Shown one piece after another: positions 29,061 to 37,823 of a stretch of DNA of 64,000 nt. Location of the stretch: NCBI RefSeq assembly GCF_000833025.1, contig NZ_CP010817.1, positions 3,100,001 to 3,164,000 of the forward strand, given 5' to 3'. Position numbers and translations under genes: made by a program. Under the pieces are notes generated by a model. That model was not told the DNA's origin. It made no database searches and worked only from the letters and a program-made list of their open reading frames with translations. Position 1 is the first letter of the stretch. The number at the start of each line of letters is the position of its first letter. This stretch comes from Myroides profundi (GTDB taxonomy: Bacteria; Bacteroidota; Bacteroidia; Flavobacteriales; Flavobacteriaceae).

Positions 29061-29504
29061 ATGTTTAGCAAAGAAGAAGCACAACGAATAAAAAAAGAAT
29101 TCTGGATAACTTTTGCAGATGAATATCCTCGCAAATGGTTATTACACAATACTAAGATTAAAGATTTCTCTTTTAAATTCTACGCTGATAACAAAAAAGC
29201 ACAAGTTTTATTAGACATAGAACACAAAGACGAAGAAAAAAGAAAAATCTATTTCGAAAAGATTGAATCTCTAAAAACAATCTTACTTGAAGAATATCTT
29301 CCTGACGCTATTTTTGAAAGAAACTTCTATCTAGAAAACGGTAAGTTGATCAGCCGTATTTGGATAGAACAACCTAATGTTTGTATCAATAACAGAAAGA
29401 CTTGGAATGAGATCTATGATTTCTTTAATGATAAAATGAATCTTTTTGAATTATTTTTCTACGAACACGAAGATTATATAAGAGATTTAGAAATAAACAC
29501 GTAA
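29061..29504 (+). CDS. DUF4268 domain protein
   Basis: 147 residues, no signal peptide, matching DUF4268 along its whole length as I recall the family: KEEAQRIKKEFWITFADEYPRKW near the start in conserved short blocks, FYADNKKAQVLLDIEH, and aromatic-rich ELFFYEHEDYIRD at the end. The function of the domain is not known; in other proteins it is found fused to or beside restriction-like nucleases, but here it stands alone as it usually does in Flavobacteriia. The barrel-protein gene starts 34 bases after its stop, so the two may be cotranscribed. Confidence 0.8.
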   Translation: MFSKEEAQRIKKEFWITFADEYPRKWLLHNTKIKDFSFKFYADNKKAQVLLDIEHKDEEKRKIYFEKIESLKTILLEEYLPDAIFERNFYLENGKLISRIWIEQPNVCINNRKTWNEIYDFFNDKMNLFELFFYEHEDYIRDLEINT

Positions 29505-29538
29505 TTTTAGCGTTATATATCTAAGTTTCTAAACAAGA

Positions 29539-31416
29539 ATGCGTTATCTAAGCTTTTTTATTATCTTATTTATACTATGCTTTACAGCTAGTAATGCACA
29601 AGAAAAACAACCTTATCAGAAAGATTCTCTGTCTTATGTTAAGGTGCATTACTCTGAACATGAAGCACCTACTCTAGTAGAAAGAGACACTACTCGAATC
29701 TTCAAAAACTTAGAACAAAAAAGTAAGAAGACAAAAGTAGGACGTTTTTTCAACAAACTCGTTTATAAGAATAATAAGAAACTTATAGCAAATGCTCCCG
29801 AAATAAAAACAAACCAACATCTAGAATTAGGTGAAGGAAAAGTTATACGCAATATCTATATCAAGACATTAGATCCTTTCGGATTCTCTGACACGGATTC
29901 TTTAAAGAAACCAAAAAACAAAGTAGAAGAAATAGGAAATAAACTCCATTTTAAAAGTAAGAACTTCACCATAAAGAACTTCTTGATTTTTAAAGAAGGA
30001 GATCGTTTTGATTCCTTAAAGATAAAAGAGAGTGAGCGTCTTTTGCGTACTCAGAGCTTCGTTAGAAAAGTAACGATGTATCCTATCCCTACCTCACACC
30101 CAGATTCTGTAGATGTGCTTATAAGAGAGTTAGACTCTTGGAGTATATATCCAACAGGTTCTATCTCTACCTCCTCTTATAGGATCAAACTACGAGACAG
30201 AAACTTTGCAGGTTTAGGACATGACGTGATTCTACAATATACTAATAGATATAAAGAGAGAAAGCAAGGGGTGTACTTTGATTATACTGTAAACAATATT
30301 CAGAATACCTTCATAAGAGCTAATCTGTTATATAATAAACAAGTTTGGGGAGACTATGTAAAAGGCATTGTAGTAGACAGACCTTTCTACTCTCCTTATA
30401 CTAAGTGGGCAGGAGGAGTAACGCTCTCTCAAAACTTTAGAAGAGATTCTCTACCTGATATTAATAACAATTATAGTTACGAATCTCGCAAATACAATAC
30501 AGTAGACACTTGGGGAGGATATTCTATCCCCTTGTTTAAAAGCTATAAGGACAAACCTGTTATTACAAACCTTAGAACCTCTCTGCGATATATAAAACAA
30601 AACTATATAGAAAGCCCACAAGAACAATATGATCCATACGGATTCTATAGAGATCAGAGTACCTATTTAGCCTCTGTCAGTTTAAGTTCTATTAACTATG
30701 TACAAGATCAGTACATTTTTAATTACAATATTATTGAGGACGTTCAAGTTGGTAAAGTATTCGCATTGACAGGTGGTATGAGAGATCAGTACGGCAAGCG
30801 AAGAGCCTACTATGGAGCTAAACTAGCTATGGGGGGATATACTAGATTTGGTTATTTCTCTGGCAATATTGAGTGGGGAAGTTACTTCTATGGCAGTAAT
30901 TCAGAACAAGGGGCTTTACGATTAGAAGGAACCTATTTTACCAAGCTATTTATGATGGGAAACTGGCGTTTTAGACACTTCTTTACTCCTCAGTTTATCT
31001 ATGGATATAATCGTTATGATCACATCGGAGATGAACTTAGATTGGATAATGTAATCCAGGGAATACGTGCCCAGAAAGTAACAGGATCAAAACGTCTAGC
31101 CTTCGCTTACCAGTGGCAATCTTACGCTCCTTATGAGTGGAAAGGATTCCGCTTTAACCCTTATTTCAGTTTTGAAGGCGCCTTTATTACGAATAAAAGT
31201 GAAAACTTATTTGATTCTAAATTCTATTCTAGATTCAGCATCGGACTTGTTGCTTATAATGATTATCTAGTTTTTAGTAAAGTAGCACTCTCTCTAGTTT
31301 TCTACCCTACTATGCCTGATTCAGGGTCTAGCGTCATCAGAGCTAACTCTAGACAGTACAATATGAATCTACCAGACTTTAACTACGATAGACCACGTAC
31401 GGTATCGTATTATTAA
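29539..31416 (+). CDS. POTRA/Omp85-like outer-membrane barrel protein
   Basis: 625 residues. A signal peptide (cut near SNAQ) is followed by a linker (~25-90) and a POTRA-like unit (~95-195) showing IRNIYIKTLDPFG, KNFLIFKEGDRF and LLRTQSFVRKVTMYP, the pattern of BamA/TamA-family domains. The remainder (~210-600) is a predicted beta-barrel rich in amphipathic strands with GLGHDVILQYTNRYKER as the first barrel motif. There is a single POTRA, so it is not BamA itself. Likely an outer-membrane assembly or transport protein related to the Omp85 superfamily; substrate unknown. It ends at a strong bidirectional terminator. Confidence 0.78.
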   Translation: MRYLSFFIILFILCFTASNAQEKQPYQKDSLSYVKVHYSEHEAPTLVERDTTRIFKNLEQKSKKTKVGRFFNKLVYKNNKKLIANAPEIKTNQHLELGEGKVIRNIYIKTLDPFGFSDTDSLKKPKNKVEEIGNKLHFKSKNFTIKNFLIFKEGDRFDSLKIKESERLLRTQSFVRKVTMYPIPTSHPDSVDVLIRELDSWSIYPTGSISTSSYRIKLRDRNFAGLGHDVILQYTNRYKERKQGVYFDYTVNNIQNTFIRANLLYNKQVWGDYVKGIVVDRPFYSPYTKWAGGVTLSQNFRRDSLPDINNNYSYESRKYNTVDTWGGYSIPLFKSYKDKPVITNLRTSLRYIKQNYIESPQEQYDPYGFYRDQSTYLASVSLSSINYVQDQYIFNYNIIEDVQVGKVFALTGGMRDQYGKRRAYYGAKLAMGGYTRFGYFSGNIEWGSYFYGSNSEQGALRLEGTYFTKLFMMGNWRFRHFFTPQFIYGYNRYDHIGDELRLDNVIQGIRAQKVTGSKRLAFAYQWQSYAPYEWKGFRFNPYFSFEGAFITNKSENLFDSKFYSRFSIGLVAYNDYLVFSKVALSLVFYPTMPDSGSSVIRANSRQYNMNLPDFNYDRPRTVSYY

Positions 31417-31417
31417 T

Positions 31418-31458
31418 AAAAATCCCCAAAGCAGTTAGACTACTTTGGGGATTATTTT
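31418..31458. terminator. Bidirectional terminator between convergent genes
   Basis: An 11-bp perfect stem AATCCCCAAAG/CTTTGGGGATT (31421-31431, 31443-31453) with A-run before and T-run after, between stops at 31416 (+) and 31458 (-). Confidence 0.92.
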
Positions 31459-32651
31459 TATCTATTCTTTAGATATTGTTGAAATCTATAAATCTCTGTT
31501 TCTGCTGCTACATTATGCATGATTTCCTCATCTACAGGAGTTAATTCTACATGTCGTCTAGCCATCACTATTTTCATCGTTTCTAAAGCTTTCTCTACTT
31601 TATACGTTTCAGAAGACTCTCCTCCTCCCCAAGTAAAACTTGGTAAAAATGTCTTAGGAAATCCTCCTCCGAAGATACTACATCCCACACCCACTACAGT
31701 TCCTGTATTGAACATGGTATTAATACCACTCTTACTGTGATCTCCCATCATTAAACCACAGAACTGTAAACCTGTATTTTCATACGATTGGGTTTCATAG
31801 CTCCATAATTTCACAGGACTATAGTTATTCTTTAGATTAGAGTTATTTGTATCTGCACCTAGATTACACCACTCTCCTAATACAGAATTACCTAAAAATC
31901 CGTCATGCCCTTTATTAGAATATCCAAACATCACAGAGTTACTTACTTCTCCACCTACTCTACAGTGAGGACCTACAGTAGTAGCTCCATAAATCTTAGT
32001 TGCTAATTTCACCTGTGCTTCTTCACATAACGCAAAAGGCCCTCTAATAACCGAACCTTCCATGATCTCAGCATTCTTACCGATATAAATAGGTCCTGTA
32101 GAAGCGTTTAAAGTCACAAATTCTAACTTAGCTCCTTCTTCTATAAATACATTCTCTGGAGCGATTACATTTACACTCTCCGGAATGTCTTCTGATATTC
32201 TATCCTCTGTAATTAAAGCAAAATCTGCACGAATAGCAGCGTCGTTCTTCTCGAATATATCCCATTTATGCTCTATCTTCATCAATTCACTCTCACATAC
32301 CAATAACTCATAGTCATCGAAGTTCACTTCTTCTTGAGAGTCTTGTGTATAGAACGCCACTATATCTTCATTATAGATAACAGCCTGCATAGGTTGTAAT
32401 TCCTTGATTAAATCAGCTACCTCTTGATTAGGTAGATAAGCCGCATTAATCATCACATTATTCTCCACCTCTATCATTGGATACTTAGTAGATAAATATT
32501 CCTCTGTCAGAGTTGTAGTTGTATAACGCAAGTAATTCTCCCATTTTTCGCGGATAGTCAATATCCCTACACGAATATCTGCTACTGGTCTAGTAAACGT
32601 AAACGGCAATAAGGCTGTTCTTACGTCTCCATCAAATAAGATATAGTTCAT
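31458..32651 (-). CDS. GlmU-family sugar nucleotidyltransferase-like protein
   Basis: 397 residues, cytoplasmic. The N-terminus MNYILFDGDVRTALLPFTFTRP in two short blocks and RVGILTIREKW is the signature of the Bacteroidota GlmU-like family. Residues ~160-350 form a left-handed beta-helix of hexapeptide repeats (IYIGKNAEIMEGSVIRGPF, LGEWCNLGADTNNSN, GTVVGVGCSIFGGGFPK). The helix resembles the acetyltransferase half of GlmU. The N-terminal half lacks a standard LXXGXGTRM nucleotidyltransferase loop, so it is not a normal uridylyltransferase. Probably acts in sugar-nucleotide or envelope metabolism. Monocistronic, divergent from 32811-33209. Confidence 0.8.
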   Translation of the reverse strand: MNYILFDGDVRTALLPFTFTRPVADIRVGILTIREKWENYLRYTTTTLTEEYLSTKYPMIEVENNVMINAAYLPNQEVADLIKELQPMQAVIYNEDIVAFYTQDSQEEVNFDDYELLVCESELMKIEHKWDIFEKNDAAIRADFALITEDRISEDIPESVNVIAPENVFIEEGAKLEFVTLNASTGPIYIGKNAEIMEGSVIRGPFALCEEAQVKLATKIYGATTVGPHCRVGGEVSNSVMFGYSNKGHDGFLGNSVLGEWCNLGADTNNSNLKNNYSPVKLWSYETQSYENTGLQFCGLMMGDHSKSGINTMFNTGTVVGVGCSIFGGGFPKTFLPSFTWGGGESSETYKVEKALETMKIVMARRHVELTPVDEEIMHNVAAETEIYRFQQYLKNR

Positions 32652-32810
32652 AGTATATAATTCAAGATTTTAAAGGTTTAAAGTTAACGAATCTACAGTA
32701 AAAAACAGTGATAACTATCAATTAAATAATACTCTATTCAACCATAACGAATCTCCTCCTCAACCTATCTACTTCAAAATAAATCCTTTATCTTTAAAAT
32801 AAAAAATTAT

Positions 32811-33209
32811 ATGGAGAATAACCTAGTCCAATATCTAAAAGACTACACACTCAATGGAGATGGTACAGGATATCACGACTCTTATAATAAAGAAGAAGAA
32901 TGGATCACAGAAGAAACTGATGAATGGATAATGGAGTATACTGTCCATGTAGATCTAGCTATAAGAGCGTTAACTGAAGAAACTCCCGTATTAATTAAAG
33001 CAATACTAGACAATAAAAATCACTATGATCAACTATGGAAACAGTTCATCGCATCGCTTCTTTTAGAAGAAATAAGACAAGAATGGGGTAATGAAGAATT
33101 AACTCTTGAACGAGTTATTAATGAATTAGGCGCAGTAGATATTGCCCTTGGTTATTATGATACTCCTTATGATATTCACATTATATTTGTGCCTAAGACT
33201 ATTTATTAA
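32811..33209 (+). CDS. Hypothetical acidic protein
   Basis: 132 residues, strongly acidic, no signal peptide or membrane segment. The middle (60-105) is helical with alternating charges, and aromatic residues cluster at the end (ALGYYDTPYDIHIIFVP). I do not recognise a family. It has normal codon use for the window and is divergent from the GlmU-like gene with ~160 bases between, so it is likely real. It converges on the L31 gene and may share the 33307-33339 hairpin as terminator. Confidence 0.65.
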   Translation: MENNLVQYLKDYTLNGDGTGYHDSYNKEEEWITEETDEWIMEYTVHVDLAIRALTEETPVLIKAILDNKNHYDQLWKQFIASLLLEEIRQEWGNEELTLERVINELGAVDIALGYYDTPYDIHIIFVPKTIY

Positions 33210-33306
33210 TACTGAACATTGCATCACCCTATTATGTGATAAACATGGAAATCCTTTAAAAACATATATCGGATTCTAATATATTCTCTACTTCACTAAA
33301 GCACAT

Positions 33307-33339
33307 AAAAAAAGCCTCTCAAGTGATTGAGAGGCTTTT
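33307..33339. terminator. Terminator of rpmE2, possibly bidirectional
   Basis: 13-bp perfect stem AAAAGCCTCTCAA/TTGAGAGGCTTTT (33310-33322, 33327-33339), 4-base loop, seven A on the left giving a T-run for the minus strand. Confidence 0.92.
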
Positions 33340-33357
33340 GTATATGATAAGCTAAAA

Positions 33358-33609
33358 TTATTTACCAAATTTAGCATATTTGTTTTTGAATTTGTCAATA
33401 CGTCCTGCAGTATCGATAAGTTTAGATTTACCTGTGTAGAATGGGTGAGATGTACGAGAGATCTCCATTTTGTACACTGGGTATTCTACTCCGTCAACTT
33501 CGATTGTTTCTTTAGTCTCTACTGTTGATTTTGTGATGAATACGTCATCATTTGACATATCTTTAAATGCTACTAATCTGTAATTTTCTGGGTGAATACC
33601 TTTTCTCAT
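33358..33609 (-). CDS. rpmE2: 50S ribosomal protein L31 type B
   Basis: 83 residues from ATG 33609 (MRKGIHPENYRLV), the family's normal start and length. The motif SRTSHPFYTGKSKLIDTAGRIDKF in two blocks is diagnostic of L31. There is no cysteine, so this is the zinc-independent type B form, which in many bacteria replaces the zinc-binding L31 when zinc is scarce; if it is the only copy in this organism it is constitutive. An in-frame ATG at 33666 would add 19 residues that no L31 has, so I reject it as the start. The gene has a strong promoter (33725-33753), leaving a ~110-base leader with a small hairpin (33685-33700), and its own terminator. Confidence 0.95.
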   Translation of the reverse strand: MRKGIHPENYRLVAFKDMSNDDVFITKSTVETKETIEVDGVEYPVYKMEISRTSHPFYTGKSKLIDTAGRIDKFKNKYAKFGK

Positions 33610-33724
33610 GATAAATTCTATTTTAAATTGTGAGCTACCTTCCATTTCGAAGCTTTCTATTTTCAAGAAAGGTGTAAACTTCTGATAACTTTTTAGTTAT
33701 ACTTATGTATTTTATTTCAGATTG

Positions 33725-33753
33725 CAAATGTACAATATAATTTGAAAAATCAA
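33725..33753 (-). promoter_or_regulatory. Consensus promoter of rpmE2
   Basis: Minus strand: TTG (33753-33751), 18 bases, TACATTTG (33732-33725). This is the Bacteroidota consensus with the same -7 octamer as the trpB promoter. Transcription should start near 33718. Confidence 0.8.
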
Positions 33754-33811
33754 ATAACTATTTTACTTTATTTACTGATTTTATCAATCACTTATAATAT
33801 CCTATTCGTTA

Positions 33812-34228
33812 TCAACTAATAAGCTTAGACACTATCTCCCAATCCTTATCCTCTTCTACCTCTATATGTATATCTATAGTATCTTCTATAGTATCACAAT
33901 ATGCTCCTATAGCCTCTCCATCTATATCATCACTCGCTAAATAACAAAAGATATCTCTTACACCTCTACGCGTCATTTTACCTACATAATGTATATCTGA
34001 CTGAGTTCTTCTTAAGATATCTATGATATTATTCTCTATCTCTTCTAATCGTTCGTTTTCTTCCCATGTAGGGTACTCACGCTCTGTCTCTACAAGTGAT
34101 AATTCTATAACAAATGCATAAGGATACTTATCCTTATCACTAAAGTTAGCATAAGACATATTAATCACTCCAGTAGCTTTAAAGCCGCCTACCTCTAAAA
34201 CACGAATACTCATACTTTGATCGCTCAT
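33812..34228 (-). CDS. Hypothetical protein, DUF695-like
   Basis: 138 residues from ATG 34228 (MSDQSMSIRVLEVGG); a longer reading from 34279 adds a cysteine- and lysine-rich stretch with no merit. The layout recalls DUF695: a short beta start, FVIELSLVETEREYPTWEE, a helix LEEIENNIIDILRR, then HYVGKMTRRGVRDIFCYL. I am not certain of the family. Acidic, cytoplasmic, single gene. It may bind or regulate another protein, but nothing in the context indicates which. Confidence 0.65.
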   Translation of the reverse strand: MSDQSMSIRVLEVGGFKATGVINMSYANFSDKDKYPYAFVIELSLVETEREYPTWEENERLEEIENNIIDILRRTQSDIHYVGKMTRRGVRDIFCYLASDDIDGEAIGAYCDTIEDTIDIHIEVEEDKDWEIVSKLIS

Positions 34229-34309
34229 AACTCTTTTTATTTTGAAACTAAATATACAAAATTTTTCGCATTTTAACATTTTTATATTTTAGCTAAGCTT
34301 TAACAATCC

Positions 34310-34317
34310 TATCTTTG
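34310..34317 (+). promoter_or_regulatory. Candidate -7 element, TATCTTTG
   Basis: TATCTTTG matches TAnnTTTG 33 bases before the start of the S37-like peptidase gene; no TTG at the expected -33 distance. Confidence 0.4.
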
Positions 34318-34349
34318 AAAACACTAACCCTATTTAAGACTAAAACATT

Positions 34350-35639
34350 ATGTTTAAAAAATTAATCACACTCGTATTCTTATTGATTACAGTGCTGGCA
34401 GTCGCACACCCTGATCAGAAAAAAGTAGAACAGGCCCTGTACAACTTAAAGAATGTAAGATTCAAACAACTAGAGTCTAAAGATGACTCATATCTATTGT
34501 ATGAACTTAAGGTAAGACAACAAGTAGATCACACAGATCCTTCTAAAGGCTATTTTTACCAAAAGGTACACTTCTATCACAAGGATTTTGATCACCCTAT
34601 GATTATGGAGACTAACGGTTATGACCTATACGTTAGAGCTAGCGAAATGGTAAACTATCTACAGAGTAACTACTTAAATATAGAACACAGATTCTTCGGA
34701 GAGTCTATCCCTGAAGGCAAACCATGGCAGTATCTAACAATGGAACAAGTAACAGCTGACTTACATGAGATTAACCAACTGTTTAAAGAAATCTATACAA
34801 ACAATAAATGGATCAGTACAGGAATTAGCAAAGGTGGACAGACTAGCATCTACTATAAATACTTCTATCCTAATGATGTAGACGTAGCGATTCCGTATGT
34901 AGCTCCTTTTAACCAAGCGTTAGAAGAGCCTCGTATATATCCATTTTTAGCAAATGTAGGAGACAAATCATGTAGAGACAAAATCTACAATATCCAGGTA
35001 AAACTATTTGAAAATAAAACACAGATTCTAAAAAAGCTTAAATGGTACGCTAAAGGAGCTAGGTTGACTTTTAACTATTTAGGTTCTTTAGAAAAAGCTT
35101 TTGAATACGCAGTATTAGAATACAGCTTCGGATTCTGGCAAAGTGGTCACTCATGTGCTACATTCCCTAATACAAAAAACATTGATGAACTAACAGAACA
35201 CTTCCTTAGCGTAAGTAATATAGACTTCTTTAGTGATCAAACGATCAAGCGATATGAATCACACTATTATCAGTCAGGAACACAGCTAGGATACTATGGA
35301 TATGACATCACTCCATTCAAGAAATACGTGAGCTTTACGTCTAACCCGTTAGCTACCTTTATGCCTGAAGGAACTACATATAACAGCTTTAACGATGCAC
35401 TAATCCAAAAAGTAAAAACATGGTTAGAGAATGATGCGAATAATATTATCTATGTATATGGTGAAACAGATACATGGAGCGCTTCTATGGTAGTACCTAG
35501 TGCTAAGGTCAACTCTAAATCTTACGTACTTCCTAAAAAAGATCATGGACAAGCGCGTGTGAAGAATATGACCCCCGAGATGAGAACGCAGTTCTTCTCT
35601 ACGTTAGAAAAAATGACAGGATTAAAACCCATAAAATAA
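34350..35639 (+). CDS. Secreted S37-type serine aminopeptidase (PS-10 family)
   Basis: 429 residues with a signal peptide (MFKKLITLVF..., cut near VAHP). Conserved blocks are EHRFFGESIPEGKPWQYLT (112-130), WISTGISKGGQTS with the putative nucleophile Ser160, DVDVAIPYVAPFN (~175-187), YGETDTWSA (Asp of the triad) and KKDHGQAR (His). These match the S37/PS-10 family of tripeptidyl or prolyl aminopeptidases. It acts in the periplasm or outside the cell, releasing short peptides. Single gene, with a candidate -7 TATCTTTG upstream and a 16-bp terminator downstream. Confidence 0.88.
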   Translation: MFKKLITLVFLLITVLAVAHPDQKKVEQALYNLKNVRFKQLESKDDSYLLYELKVRQQVDHTDPSKGYFYQKVHFYHKDFDHPMIMETNGYDLYVRASEMVNYLQSNYLNIEHRFFGESIPEGKPWQYLTMEQVTADLHEINQLFKEIYTNNKWISTGISKGGQTSIYYKYFYPNDVDVAIPYVAPFNQALEEPRIYPFLANVGDKSCRDKIYNIQVKLFENKTQILKKLKWYAKGARLTFNYLGSLEKAFEYAVLEYSFGFWQSGHSCATFPNTKNIDELTEHFLSVSNIDFFSDQTIKRYESHYYQSGTQLGYYGYDITPFKKYVSFTSNPLATFMPEGTTYNSFNDALIQKVKTWLENDANNIIYVYGETDTWSASMVVPSAKVNSKSYVLPKKDHGQARVKNMTPEMRTQFFSTLEKMTGLKPIK

Positions 35640-35656
35640 TTTGAAGAAATAAAGCC

Positions 35657-35695
35657 AAAAGCGCCTTTCTCTAATGAATAGAGAAAGGCGCTTTT
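35657..35695. terminator. Bidirectional terminator, 16-bp perfect stem
   Basis: AAAAGCGCCTTTCTCT (35657-35672) pairs with 35680-35695; 7-base loop. It sits between the convergent stops at 35639 and 35700. Confidence 0.93.
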
Positions 35696-35699
35696 AATT

Positions 35700-36380
35700 T
35701 TAAAACTCTAATACTTCTGAATAGGTATTTTCATTACAATTCCTTAGTTTATATAAGTCTCCAATTTTAATAGATGATTTTTCAACTACCGGATTCTCGC
35801 TATCAAATTCATTCAATCCAGTTGTTACTTCCTTTTTCTTAATTGAGAAATTTATACTCATGTGCATCCCCTCTCCTGTACTTCTACTAAACTGATAATA
35901 ATCAGCGCCTATTAATTCAAAATTATTATGCTGACACCTAAATTTATAAGTCATATTACTGCTAAAAAAAGTACCACAGCTTGACCAATAATTAAACTTC
36001 CAAATAAGAATATTATTGACGATACTAACTTCATCAAAAGGATCTGATAAACAAGGATTTTCCACAGAGTTTTCACTAGGAACAAATCCTTCAGAATTCT
36101 TCTCTACCAAACGATAGTTATTCGATTTATCTTTAAAGAAAACCAATACTTCTCTAGGATTAGTATCTAATAGATTTTGTCCTAATGACTCATTTTTAAT
36201 TATGTTAGAAGCATCTGTCTTTTTTATAACCAAAACTAAATCTTCTATTCCATCTTTATTCAAATCTCCTTTAGCTGTACTAATGATCTTCCAGTTTTTA
36301 GGTACATAATTAAGATACGATTTCTGTGCTAAAGAGTTATATGAAACCAAAAAAATCACGATTAGCATCATATTTTTCAT
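35700..36380 (-). CDS. Secreted hypothetical protein with calcium-loop-like motif
   Basis: 226 residues from ATG 36380, which directly begins a signal peptide (MKNMMLIVIFLVSYNSLAQ); readings from 36470 add about 30 residues that would hide it. Just after the signal comes GDLNKDGIEDLVLVI, an Asp-rich loop like those of FG-GAP/VCBS repeats or EF-hands, here as one copy. Two cysteine pairs (Cys near 110 and 137, 150 and 215) may form disulphides. The rest is beta-rich. I do not recognise a named family; a periplasmic or exported protein with one calcium-binding loop is the most that can be said. Confidence 0.65.
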   Translation of the reverse strand: MKNMMLIVIFLVSYNSLAQKSYLNYVPKNWKIISTAKGDLNKDGIEDLVLVIKKTDASNIIKNESLGQNLLDTNPREVLVFFKDKSNNYRLVEKNSEGFVPSENSVENPCLSDPFDEVSIVNNILIWKFNYWSSCGTFFSSNMTYKFRCQHNNFELIGADYYQFSRSTGEGMHMSINFSIKKKEVTTGLNEFDSENPVVEKSSIKIGDLYKLRNCNENTYSEVLEF

Positions 36381-36470
36381 TACACCTATCCCAATATTAT
36401 TCTTTTGCATAAACATTTTATATAAAAATAGAATACTAAAATACGATATAAAAAAACATCGAAAAAACAC

Positions 36471-37202
36471 TTTTCAAACAAACCTATACCCCTACCATAC
36501 ATACTCCATACTTCATTCTATTTAAGTGACCCTTTACTCAAAATTAAATTAATCAACCTATAATTCCTTCCACACTGAACCCTAATTTTAGATTAGTCGT
36601 AGATCCCCTATCAATACAAGAATCATTCTTCGACTAATGACCTCTCTACTCCACCATTCTCGGCTTATTCTCCATGAATTGTCGAGCAAATAAGAACCAA
36701 CACTAGTGTTTGCAAGGGATTACAAGGGGGTATCATATTAGGTAAATCATACCATTATTTGTATCAACATAGTCTCTATCCCTTATAAATAAAGAGATTA
36801 GAAGTAAATATCTCTTTTTAGAATTCTAAAAAAAATAGAATGATTTTTTTATAAAAAGGGGCAAAAACAGCGTTTCGAACCGAAAATTTTTAAAAATAGA
36901 GAAGATTATATCTCAAATAAGGGTATTTACACCTCCTTTTTAGATCAAAATAAAAAAAATGGATTATGAATTTTAATTCCCATTGATAAAAAGACGCTCT
37001 CCATACTCATTTTCAATATGCTTATAAATTATTCGATTAGATAGCGTTCTAGTCTAGAAAGAACCAATAAATGAAAGCACTCCAAGACCTTCTGTATCTT
37101 CACAAGTTTACTGTTTTATAAAAAGAATAGATAAATAAGGCGATTAGTACACATTCTGTTAACAAACTCCCATTACATACCGTTCTAAAAGGGTTATTTT
37201 AT
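36471..37202. other. Long AT-rich intergenic region
   Basis: No gene visible. The only structure I find is the dispersed repeat at 36620-36712. Short A/T-tract palindromes near 36820-36900 are expected from base composition. Confidence 0.6.
36620..36712 (+). repeat. Dispersed intergenic repeat, copy A
   Basis: About 93 bases alignable with the reverse complement of 62395-62487. Shared exact blocks in order: CTCCACCATTCTCG, TCCATG, ATTGTCGAG and AACACTAGTGTTT; the first ~25 bases match more weakly. It contains the perfect 12-bp palindrome AACACTAGTGTT (36699-36710). No ORF inside. Confidence 0.8.
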
Positions 37203-37210
37203 TATATTTG
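37203..37210 (+). promoter_or_regulatory. Candidate -7 element, TATATTTG
   Basis: Matches TAnnTTTG 24 bases before the DUF4199 gene start; no clear -33 TTG. It would drive the DUF4199-glycosyltransferase-mutase run. Confidence 0.45.
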
Positions 37211-37233
37211 TAAATCATATTTATAGATAACCA

Positions 37234-37818
37234 ATGAAGAACCCAGTAAATAAAGTAGGTATTACTTTCGGAATCATATTAGCCATCTATTACACACTTT
37301 TTAACAGTGTAATATTTTTCACAGACAAAGCCTTATTTGCCAATACTTTCGCTGGTTTTTTTAATATGGGTGTGATGGTTATCTTAGGAATACTAACTAT
37401 CTATTTTGCTCGTAAAAAAGCTGGAGGATATGTTACATTCAGAGAAGCCTTTACTCCATTCTTTTTAATGGTCATCATCGGAGTGACTGTGAATATTATC
37501 ATTTATAATATTCTTTTTAATATCGTGGATCCTTCTGCTAAGGATGAAATCAGCAAATCTCTTTATGAGATGTTAATCAAAACATTAGACGGGTCTGGAC
37601 TTCCACAAGAACAAATCAATGAACAATTAGAAAAAGCTAGAAATATCAACCAATTTGCTCCTAAATCACAATTGTTTTTATGGGCAGGTAGTGTACTTAG
37701 AAATTCAATACTAGGGATATTATTAGCTGCTATATTTAAAAATAAATCAGAATTCGTAAACCCTCATCCTGAAGTTAATCACGATGTAGACACTGATTTT
37801 AATAAAGATCACAAATAA
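37234..37818 (+). CDS. DUF4199 membrane protein
   Basis: 194 residues with four predicted membrane segments (~10-30, 42-62, 75-100, 150-170) and a GYVTFREAFTPFF motif typical of DUF4199. The function is unknown. In Flavobacteriia it commonly lies directly before a dolichol-phosphate-mannose-synthase-like glycosyltransferase, as here (5 bases apart), so a helper role in the same membrane glycan or lipid pathway is a fair inference. The charged tail (~175-194) is cytoplasmic. Confidence 0.88.
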   Translation: MKNPVNKVGITFGIILAIYYTLFNSVIFFTDKALFANTFAGFFNMGVMVILGILTIYFARKKAGGYVTFREAFTPFFLMVIIGVTVNIIIYNILFNIVDPSAKDEISKSLYEMLIKTLDGSGLPQEQINEQLEKARNINQFAPKSQLFLWAGSVLRNSILGILLAAIFKNKSEFVNPHPEVNHDVDTDFNKDHK

Positions 37819-37823
37819 TCTAG

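Noticed and set aside
33610..33666. Nineteen-residue N-terminal extension of L31.
   Set aside because: L31 proteins begin at MRKGIHPE or equivalent; the extension resembles no family member and is better read as leader RNA.
36620..36712. Insertion sequence or integron attachment site.
   Set aside because: No transposase or integrase nearby; the element is only ~93 bases. Kept as a repeat of unknown kind.
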